Origin: Linnemannia schmuckeri
Lineage: Eukaryota; Mortierellomycota; Mortierellomycetes; Mortierellales; Mortierellaceae
Assembly (NCBI GenBank): GCA_029449235.1
Contig: JANATG010000002.1
Span: forward strand, 1,736,001 to 1,800,000
DNA: 64,000 nt
Direction: 5' to 3'
Part shown: positions 55,012 through 64,000 of the stretch, piece after piece
How positions within the stretch are numbered: position 1 is the stretch's first letter
Layout of the letters: each line of letters starts with the position of its first letter
The notes under the pieces: generated by a model
The model's input: only the letters and a program-made list of their open reading frames with translations
Told to the model about the DNA's origin: nothing
The model's database searches: none
Program-made: the position numbers and the translations under genes

Positions 55012-57581
55012 CCCAAAATGATGAGGAGTGAATGGAAAGGGCGGTCGTTGCTTGGAAAGTAAAGAGAAGGAAAGAGATGATTGCGTGGAGAAGTGAGAAG
55101 AACTAAAGATGAGGAGGAGGAGAAAGGAAAGACACTCGCAGAGTGGTATGTGATGATAAAATGCGTGTGGGAGCGAAGGGAAAGAATCGTAAGAGACGAG
55201 TAAGAAAAAAAATGATGGAAGATGAGGAGAGCAAAGTCCTCGCAGATTGGGTTTAGTGCTGCGTGGTTTGAGAGAAATGTTGAGCGAGAAATAAATGCGC
55301 TATACTGTAAAGAAGCAAAGCGATAGAGAAGAGAAGGAGGTGAAGAAGAGGAGAAGAAGAGGGGAAGAAGGAGGAGATGGAGAGGATCAACGGAAATGAT
55401 GACTGGACGAGGAAAGAAAAAATCTCGAAACTGGGGAGGGGGAAATTACTCGTGGAGAGGGGAGTTCTTATAATCTTCTTCCTTCTGCTTATGGAGGGGG
55501 TTATTGTTGCAGCCGTGCCAGGCTTGGCCCCTTTCACTGGGAGCAGTACATGAAGTGAAGACTAATGATAAGAAACCTCGGTAAAAGCGGGTGAAAAGCC
55601 AGTGTGAGAGAATAAAAAGTCATCAAGCACGAGAAAATAGAAACGGCAGCGAAAACAACAAAAGGCAAAGATACACATAGCATCAACAACAAAAACATAG
55701 TATTAAAATACCATCGCCTCCAAAAACAGGAAATAAACCTTCTAAGCAGGAGATCAATCCATTTCATTTCCATACTTCGCATCTTTCATACATCCTCATC
55801 CTCTCCTCATTCCCGACAGTAGCTATCACTTCAAACCCGTAACAAAAAAAAGTCAAACATGTACCTCGCGCTCTCCCGATCCCTGAACCATCTTCCTTTC
55901 CTTCTTCCTTTCCTCTCTGTTATTCCTTACCCCTATTTCTAGCACAATTATTTCCTCCACAAAAACAAGCATCAAAAATCGTTAAAAAAAAGAATAAGTC
56001 TCCATAAGAATCCCTCTCTTGGATAGAAAAAAAAAGGAGAAAAGTGCCTATATAAAAGATATCCCAACGATCCATCCTGATGAAGAACACAAAGGCAAAA
56101 AAAGAGCGAAGCGGCTGGTCGCCAAACAGGCGGATCCATCTCGGGTACGACAGCTTTTATTATCCTCTAGATTTGTCAACTGATCCTATTTAATTTAAAG
56201 AATATGCTCAGTCACCATGGTGTCCCCAACCGCCTTCAATATTCCATGTAGCTCAATATGATATCCGACGTGACTTTCCTGCCTTCATCCCATGCATTAT
56301 TCAATTGTCCAACGATATAACACCTAAAAAAAATGGCCAATAGACAAGCATGGTTCTTCATTCTTTCTTTCCTTTCCCCTGGTTTGAGAATCGATCCATC
56401 TTAACTTTGCGATAATTCAACACATTGTTGCTCTTTTTTGGCAGACAAATAATAAAACACAAACGGGTATCTTAATCATGAAACCTATTCTCGGTCAAGT
56501 AAATCATTCTTATTATTCACCTTCTTTGTTGTTTGGGCCTTACTACAATCACGACAACATGATATAGGTCATGATCTCCAGTCCAAGGCTGTATTTCAGA
56601 CCTATTCAACTTCTTTCCCTTTCACTTTCTCTTTCTTTTGGCCTCCACCTTTGTAAAAACAAAACGCGACATACAGGCACACTACGAGTGCATGATCCCT
56701 TTTGAGAGCTTCTAACCTTTATGACTGGATAAGAAAAGACGATCAAGGAAAGAAAAAAAAACATCGTGAGTAGAGGAGGAGGCACGATCAACACTTCAAA
56801 AAGAGAAGAGGAAGGGGCGGGGTAGAGGATAAAGGAAGGTAAAAAAGAGAGGGAAAGAAAACATAAAACGGTTGGACATTTTTGTTCAATGGCTCTCACA
56901 TTTTGATCACCCACATCGTCCTTTCCTTTGTTCCGATACCCCCTCCCCCCCACACAGGATTCATTTTCGACGCGACAAAGACCTTCCTAATTAGGAAGTA
57001 TGCGTTTGTAGCCAATCAGAGCGCGCGCAACCGGTGAATTTTTTTTCGCGTTTTTTTTTTGTATTTTTTTTTGAACGGTTTGTTTATTTTTGAGCAAAAA
57101 GAAAAAAAAAAAAGTAAGCAAAAGAAAAAAGACAAAGAAAAAGAAAAGAAAAAGAAAAGAAAAAAAAAAAGAAAAAGGGAGGATGTACAGAATAGGAAGA
57201 GGAACAGAGAAAAGATGAGAAGGGAAATGAGCAAAGGAAACTTTCTTGCAAGTATTATATGAAAAAAGAACAGAAGAAAAGGTATAGCGAAAACGAAAGA
57301 GGGGTTCGGAAGAGATGTTCGAAATGGGGTTAAATTACAACTGAGAAAAAGAATGAAGGGACGAAAAAAAAATGGTACAAAAGCAAAGAAAAAAAACTGG
57401 ATAATGGACTGGTAAATGAGTAAAAAAGTTGGGAAGGTGGAATAAAAGAGGCTAAGCAATAGGAAAAAAAATGCAGAGAGCGACAGCTCATGAAGGTTTG
57501 AAAAAAAGGGTGTGACAGGACAATGTAGCGAGCACCCCAGTAGCCATATGCAGGAGCATCATTGGGAGACGGGGAAACTTG
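55012..57581. other. intergenic, no gene seen
   Basis: 55012-55450 is strongly purine-rich on + (leader of zinc-finger gene D), bounded by a TATA-like ATTATAAG near 55470. 55500-57000 is mixed sequence without coding signal. 57060-57480 is extremely A/G-rich on +, in the 3' flank of the PHD gene, and gives only Lys/Glu repeat frames. Confidence 0.5.
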
Positions 57582-60500
57582 TTAGTTCTCCTCATGAGCC
57601 GATACGGCTTCCAGATCAATAAGACCTATCACAAGTCATGCAAAGAGAGACAAACAAAAAGAAAGTTTAGAATTGACACGGATTTTAAATACTAAAGGGA
57701 CGGAGAACGAGCAAGTACTGGAAAAGAGTGGCGCAAGTGGTTCATCTAACTCAAGTAGCAATCCTCACCATCAATGTCAAAGTTATCGGCACGATGCAGA
57801 TCCTGGTCGCAATACCAGTCGATCACATTGTTCGTGAGAAGTTCGGGGTAATGTTCCAGTCCCACGACGGCAGCTGTGCTCTTGTACTCTGAGCTCACAG
57901 AAGCACTGTTCTCGAGAGCAAACTCGGCTGCTTTCTCCGAAATAACCTCCCCAATGTTGTTCGACACCCATTGATCACCTTGATCAGTGTCGCGCCAAAG
58001 GTCGATTGGGGTTCTCAAACTAGGGCGAGAAAACAGGAAAAAAAATAACATTGATTAGCGCCAATACTCAATCACAGCAGATATTAGAGCCCACACATTG
58101 CAGTAGTTAATTATTACCCGTCGGAGTCGATGGTGTCGTCCGAGCCTAGGTTCTGGCTGGAATCGATACCGAGGTAGCCTTGGTCAAAGAGCGGGTCCGA
58201 GTCAAAGTTAGCTCCCATGATCGTGTGACGATTGGATGCTCCAGGAAAAACAATTTCCTCATGATCATTGAGACCAAGATCGGTCGACAAGAGATTGTTC
58301 GTCAACTCCTCTTGCACCTTTTGGCTTGAAGATCCACCCAACATCAGAGCGGGGGCCTTTGACTTCTTGAAGACGGTATGGGCTGAAGCGCCACCAAACA
58401 GTGTGTTCATGTACTCGCTGTCGTACCCCAGAATGCTTCCAGAGCCTTGACCGACAGACCTCCAGTCATGGTTCAGGGTCACTTGAGGCGAACCCACGCT
58501 CTCCCGTGAATGCTGACTCTCATCCTCATCCGAGCCTGTCGAGTAAGTGTCTTCAGTGTCGCTACCGGTCTCAATTTTAGTGTCCTGTCGAACGTGCATC
58601 CAATGGGGGACTGGCTTGGATCGAGCAACTCGACGGCTGCCCTTGGCCAGCACAGCTCCCTGACTTTCCAGTTGACGGCGAGGTCGACCGGCTTTCGTCT
58701 GACTGCGAGATCTCTCGGAAGCCCTGACGGGGATGTGCCTGAAAGACTTTCCGCCGGTGCTTGGTGTGGGCAGACCCTGGCATGTCGGGCAAAAGTATTC
58801 TTCAGGGACGTCATCCTCCGAAAGGTTCAGGCACTCAAGATGGAGCCATACCTCGCACTTATCGCATTGTACCATGGCGCCTTCATCCTCCTTGGATCCA
58901 CATACACACATTATGATGCCCTCCTCATCGCCTTCTTCATCTTCTTCCTCCTCGTCGTCGTTCTCTGAGATCTCCTCCATGATTTTGAGTCCTGCCTTCT
59001 TCTCAAGTAGGGCCGTAGGGGATCGCGCCATCCGTTGATCCTCTGTTTCTGAAGCTGTCGAATCGCCATCCATATCAGTGGCAATCGATGTTTGCTATGA
59101 AGGGAAAAAAGGAATAATAAGGGGGATAATACAGGTTATAACTTGTGGACAATAACAAAGTCATCTCCTTGCTGTAGCAATAGTAAAATTACATCGACAA
59201 TCTTACCATCTGTGCCATGGTGCATCGCTCCATGTGGTACGCTAATCCAGCTTGATCCATGTAAGTTTTGCGACAGTAATCGCATCCAAGAGTGTTGTCA
59301 AGTTCGCTGGGCCAACGCTTCTCAGCCTTACCGCTCCGCGTCTTGGCAGGACTTTTCTCAGGAGTAAGCTTCTCCAAAATCACCTGAGACGACTTGTCCC
59401 AGCCGGGAGGAGGTGGCGAAAAGTCCAAAGCACGATATGTCTCTTCAACGAGATTCCGTCTCTCAGCGATCCGTTCGATCTCTCGCTGCCTGCGTGGCGA
59501 TTCACGGAAAAGACCTTTGCCGTTGCCTATGACAGCACCCCAGGCTTGCATATTCACCGAGCCCACCTTGGGCTTTGCATTCATGTCCGACTTAGCCTGA
59601 ACTTCCGCGGCAGCGTCCTGGATCTTGCGCATACCCTGCTCGAGCGAATGCTTGAGCACCAATGAGATCGACTGGATGTCGGCCAGGTGGCGGTCAGGGT
59701 CCGATTGTGACATGATGTCGCGACAAGTTTGAAACAAACGAGGATGGGGCATGGTGCGACTGGGCTGCCGAGAAGCATACTGCCTGGTACTAGATCGATC
59801 GTTTAGATCCGCTGACCTGGAAGGTTTGGCTCGGCTCGATGAGTAGCTTCGATTTCTTCGAAGAACTGGCAGAGTTGGTATAGCAAAGACATTACCCTCA
59901 GTCGCTGCGGCAGGAGCAGTGGTGCAAGTAGAAGAAGGCAAGTCCCCACCTGGGGAACAAACGGCTGTGTAGATATCTTTGAGGAGGGACTCCACAACAG
60001 TGGCGTTGAGCGAAACATCATCTAAAGGAACGGGTGCGAGGGGAAACTCTGTCTTGAGGGGAAGGGGCGCAACGACAGCAGTCATCTCAGATTGCGCGTC
60101 ATCTGAAGAGTCTGCCTCGTCCTCATTCAGTTCAGCCTCAGTGGGCCTCTTTCTGCCTTCGAGAATGCGGACCATCAATGACATCGGAGCAACTGATATT
60201 ACAGGACCGACGACCAGCTCAGGAGCAGGTTGTTCGACCGGGCTCTGAATCTGAGGCAACGACGATGCATCGTTCGTGGAAGGATCGCTTGTGTTGGATT
60301 CGATGCTGCTTTGTGATGTGACAGTTAAAGAGGCGGCCTTCTTGCTACGGGTCCTAATGGAAAAGGGTACTTCACGCTTGGTTGAGCGAGTATGCTTAAC
60401 CTTGGTTGTAAGGTGTGAATGTCCGGTGATATCATCATCAGAATCATCCTCGGGGCTGGTCAAGGTGGTGTCGCTCCCAAAGAGTTCATCATCATCCATA

Positions 60501-61162
60501 GACAAAAGGTGTTGGTGACTGGGGAGCGATGAACTCTGCTTGGAAGCCTTGCTGACCTCCCGGATTGGCTGATGATTATCCTTAAGAGTTGAGAGGGTAT
60601 GGGGATCCCTTTTAGCGGACATTGCAGGACTCTGAGGCAATGCTTGGAGCTTGCTGGCCGGAGAGGCAGTCCTTTGAAGCGGATCGTCCTCGTCATCAGC
60701 ATCGGCATCGCTGTCGGATGTAGTGCGACAAAGCTGAGGAGGTCGTTTCCAGAGGGCCAGGGTGGAGTGGGACTTTGCGTCGGGGCTGAGTTCGTGCAGG
60801 GGGGCTTGATTGAGGTAGGAGGACTTGTCGGAAAGGGTGCGATGGAGAGGAGGAACGGAAGAAGCAAAAGCAGCGGAATCGGATCGAGGATCATCGAGCA
60901 GTAGCTTTTGTCGCTTATTGGATAATTGATCTCCAGGGGTCAGAGCGGCGTTAGACTGGCATTCTGTTAAAAGGCGCTTTCTGATCTGGGTGGACTGCTT
61001 CTGAAGAGGGAGGTTTGCAAGGGTCACTGAGGAGAGGGACGCAGACAAGGTGTTTTCAATGTTTTCCCGTTGCTGTCTGATCTTGCGTGTGCTGGCCAAA
61101 AGTCGCTTAGATCTCTTTGTCTCCGATTTCACGGGTGCATGGCGCGCAACATTGGAGGACAT
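57582..61162 (-). CDS. PHD-finger protein with upstream C2HC zinc knuckle
   Basis: Four exons: 59207-61162, 58118-59094, 57769-58019, 57582-57625, giving 1075 residues in phase. Exon 1 (652 residues) is Ser/Pro-rich with acidic and basic patches and ends in C627-x2-C630-x12-H643-x3-C647 (CDYCRKTYMDQAGLAYHMER). After an acidic stretch comes a complete C4HC3 PHD finger at 715-757: C-V-C, then QCDKCEVWLHLECL, then FCPTC. The VWLH tryptophan is where histone-tail-binding PHD fingers carry their aromatic cage. The last exon, ending LIDLEAVSAHEEN, uses GTGAGG at 57768; without it the protein ends EDCYLS at 57746. It is a likely chromatin reader in a histone-modifying complex. The fungal orthologue is not named, because Cti6, Set3-like and other readers share this finger. 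Confidence 0.88.
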
Positions 61163-64000
61163 GACGGCAGATCGTGGGACCGATAGCGATAGAGATGGAT
61201 GGGTGTGTTCACTGTCTCAAAGGCAATTGAAAAAAAGGAGGAGGGCTGGAGTTCCCAATGACATCAAAAGCACGAAAGGATAAGGCGAAGGTGGGAAAAG
61301 CAAGAGCGTCAGAGGAGTGTGAAAAAAAAGCAGACTACACGGATATCCATTGAATAAAAGGATCGAATATGCTTCATCTTGATAAAGGCTTCACTCGTCG
61401 TATTTCTCTTTCTCTTTCTTGCGGGTACCTTGTTCTCCTGTAAAAAGGATATTCTAGGAATGTTCCCGCCCGCTAGACACTCTCTTTCGAGTTGACGAGA
61501 TGAGTGCCACCCAGGAATGGCGAGTTGGTAGGGAGGGAAGCTGAATCGGCGTATGTGCGTGATGAGCTGTCAATCTATTTAATTTTTTTCAGAATCGCAC
61601 GACCAAGTTGGCATAGTCGGGGAGAACAGAGAGAGAGAGAAGGAAAGAGGCGAAGAGTGGAAGAGAAAGTGGAAAAGCTGTTAGCAGCAGGAAGCAATTG
61701 AAGACTATCGTGATTGAGGAGAAATTGTAATTTTTCATGACAAAGTTGGTGGAGGAAGCGAACCTCTGGGGAAAAGGGGTGGTTTGGTCGGGGGGACAAA
61801 GGATGAGGAGGACAGTGAGACGTGTGAACGGGAGATGAGAAAGACAAGAAGGGGGGAAAGAGAAGGGACAGTCGAAGGATATATGTATTCTTCTTTTTCA
61901 GAGAAAAGCAAAAAGAGGGAATGGGATGGGAAGTGAATGAGGCTAGAAAAAGAAAACAGATGAAGGGTGGGAAGCTGGGAACAACAGGTAAGAATAAAAA
62001 GAAGAGGCAAGTTGAGGAGCGCAACGGACGGAAATAAAGAGACAGCCCTCCAGACACACAGAACGGAACAGCATTTAAACAATAGGCAAAAAAAAGGGAG
62101 AACGTGTGCCAGAAAAGAGACTGAGCGCCCCCTCGGAAAGGGAAGGGCCGCCACAATCATAACTCACTCACTCACTCACTTAGACCGCTTAACACGTAGT
62201 AGAAGTAGAAGGGGGGAGTGGAAGAAAAAACAATAGCATGATGAGACAAAGGGTTCGAACCTTGAGCAGGAAAAAATGCAGTTTGTCCTGTTAAAAAGGG
62301 GGAAAGGAGGGGAGGAGAGAGAAGAAAGTGAGAATGAGAGTGAGAAAAGGTAAAGGAAGGAAGGGGTAGTGACTGAGCAGAGCAGCAACAACAGCAACAA
62401 AAAGCAGTTATAATGAGTGAGGGTAGAATGAGTAATGAGAGAAAGAGAGGGAGGGGAGTGACAGAGAGACAGGGACAGTGAGAGAGCAGATATTGATTTA
62501 GGTGCCGGAGCACACACACAAACAAAAACAGAGGAAGGAAGGGCGGGGATAGTTGTTGGCTGGTTGTTGTTCGTTGGTTGTTGGATGTCGGTTGTTGTTG
62601 TTGTTGTCAAGCACAAACAGGGCTGCTGCAAGACATAGAGACAAGAGACGCTTGCCAAGGTGATTTTCTTTCAGGGTGCACACGCACAAAAGTCTGGAGC
62701 TCAAGAAAAAAGGACCACCATGACCACTTTGCAGCAATCGATTTTTTTTTCCCGCCACTCGCACATTTTGTCTTTTAGCTCTTCTGAGCCTGCTTTGTTG
62801 TTACTGTTGTTGTTTTGTTGCTGTTGTTTGTGGTGAAATCAGTCCAGCCCGTTCAAAATCACCTAAGCATCAGTTTTCGATTGAAAAAAAAGAGTACCTC
62901 TCACGACCTAATGACAAAGACAGATACCCGCCCTCTCTCTCACGCCTCATGGCCCAAATAGTTACTCGTTATCTGCTGTTCGGTTTTGTATCTTTCTTTC
63001 ATGTCATGCAAGACAACACGAAAAAGAACAAAGAAAAAAAATGGTGGCAAAATTTAAGGAGAGGAAAACTCCCTTCCCATTTTCCGTCACAAGCCAAGTC
63101 ATTTCCCAGCTGGACATTGAAAAAACAAATAAAAAAAATGGTGGCAAAAGCCAGGCAGCCGGAATAGAGCCCAACGGAGCAGAATAGCTTGGTTTGCTTC
63201 AGTGGGAAATCATAGACATGTGAAGAGGTCGAAAGACCCTGGGAATTATGGCTCGTACCTGTGTTGAGTAGTGGGGATGTACTGAGCCAAAAGTCTACAA
63301 GTCAGGTGAGAAAGACAGGTTTGAGGAGAAGAGTGATTTGATGAGTGCTGTTGGAGGGAGGAGTGAGAGTGAGAGAATGAGTGTGAATGGAAGAAGGCGG
63401 AATGGGAAAAGAGAATGAACGAGTAAAGCCAAGACCACCACAACACAAAGGAAGGGGAGGAAAGAGCGAGAAAAGGGGAGTCAAAATAAAACGAAGCGAT
63501 CCTTTAAATACTTCTTCATGAGGCTTTTTTTATCCCCCGTCCAAGCTCGGCATTGGTGTCATGTTGCTCTGCCCCAAAAGCTATTTTTTTATGGTTTACG
63601 TGCAAGCACCTGCTTTATCATCCGTCTTTGTCAATTCCTTCTATGTACGTCAAAGAGCTACTTCTTCCTCTCCATCCATTTTTCTGAGTTGTCATTTTTC
63701 ACTCGGAGATGCGACATTTTAAACAACAGACACTGACTCGTTTTTTTCTCGGGTAACAACACAACAAACAACAAGGGACGCGTTTTTCACGAGCGACATT
63801 CTTCCCTCTCAGTCATCTGACACGGACAATACATACAAGAGATCAATGATGTTTTCGAAAGAAAAAAAAAGTTGCTTTAGTTGAGGATACACTAGCTTTG
63901 GCGAAGAAGTAAGAGAATAATGATGCAGAGACAAGCTAAAAAGAAAGAACTAGATGGCTTGAGGGATTGATGGCTCCGTGGCGCTGTCGGCATAGTCCCA
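61163..64000. other. right flank: leader of PHD gene, then no recognised gene
   Basis: 61163-62480 is largely purine-rich on +, as expected for sense-strand pyrimidine-rich leader of the minus-strand PHD gene. A second purine-rich block lies at 63250-63480. Short CA, GTT and GAGA repeats are present. Open frames here are low complexity. A gene extending beyond 64000 cannot be excluded. Confidence 0.5.

Noticed and set aside
57059..57262. Lys/Glu-rich open frame
   Set aside because: It is a translation of an A/G simple-sequence block in a 3' flank; no homology-like features.
62246..62262. tRNA T-arm-like GGGTTCGAACC with flanking GACAAA/TTTGTC complement
   Set aside because: The complementary ends are only ~46 bases apart, the loop stems mismatch, and no anticodon or D arm can be drawn on either strand.
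1..64000. CRISPR arrays, insertion sequences, retrotransposon or polymerase remnants
   Set aside because: No spaced direct repeats, terminal repeats with target duplications, or reverse transcriptase/transposase motifs were seen on either strand.

Overview
The window looks like nuclear DNA of a filamentous, early-diverging fungus, most likely a Mortierella-type member of the Mucoromycota. This is inferred from three things. Introns are short to medium, starting GTAAGT, GTACGT or GTATGT and ending TAG or CAG. Core eukaryotic genes are present: SAR1, mevalonate kinase, a PTAR1-like protein, forkhead, PHD and Ras-family proteins. Many proteins carry long glutamine, serine and asparagine tracts. 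No rRNA, tRNA, CRISPR array, insertion sequence or bacterial operon was seen.

Left part (1-18 kb): the 3' end of a Q-rich gene; two single-exon membrane proteins that converge with only 56 bases between their stops; a Ras-family GTPase on a ~735-residue disordered extension, whose assembly needs a 12-base micro-exon; and a forkhead transcription factor behind a very pyrimidine-rich leader of about 1.65 kb. Centre-left (18-28.5 kb): SAR1 (6 exons), a PTAR1-like protein (5 exons), an amino-acid/auxin-permease-type transporter (3 exons), and an unresolved minus-strand membrane-protein gene.

Centre and right (30-64 kb): every recognised gene is on the minus strand. Four zinc-finger proteins share one architecture: a classical C2H2 finger followed by a C2HC knuckle, behind long Q/S/H-rich regions. 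A complete 7-exon mevalonate kinase lies among them, and a C2HC+PHD chromatin-type protein (4 exons) follows. Between the first zinc-finger gene and mevalonate kinase lies an 8.6-kb stretch with no convincing gene.

Functionally the window mixes housekeeping genes (COPII budding, isoprenoid synthesis, a prenyltransferase alpha-like protein) with transcriptional and signalling regulators. Exon structures were assembled by hand from splice-site consensus, reading-frame continuity and recalled family conservation. Those of SAR1, mevalonate kinase, the PHD gene and the GTPase domain are strongly constrained. Those of the gene at 27.1-28.4 kb and of one PTAR1 intron are not.
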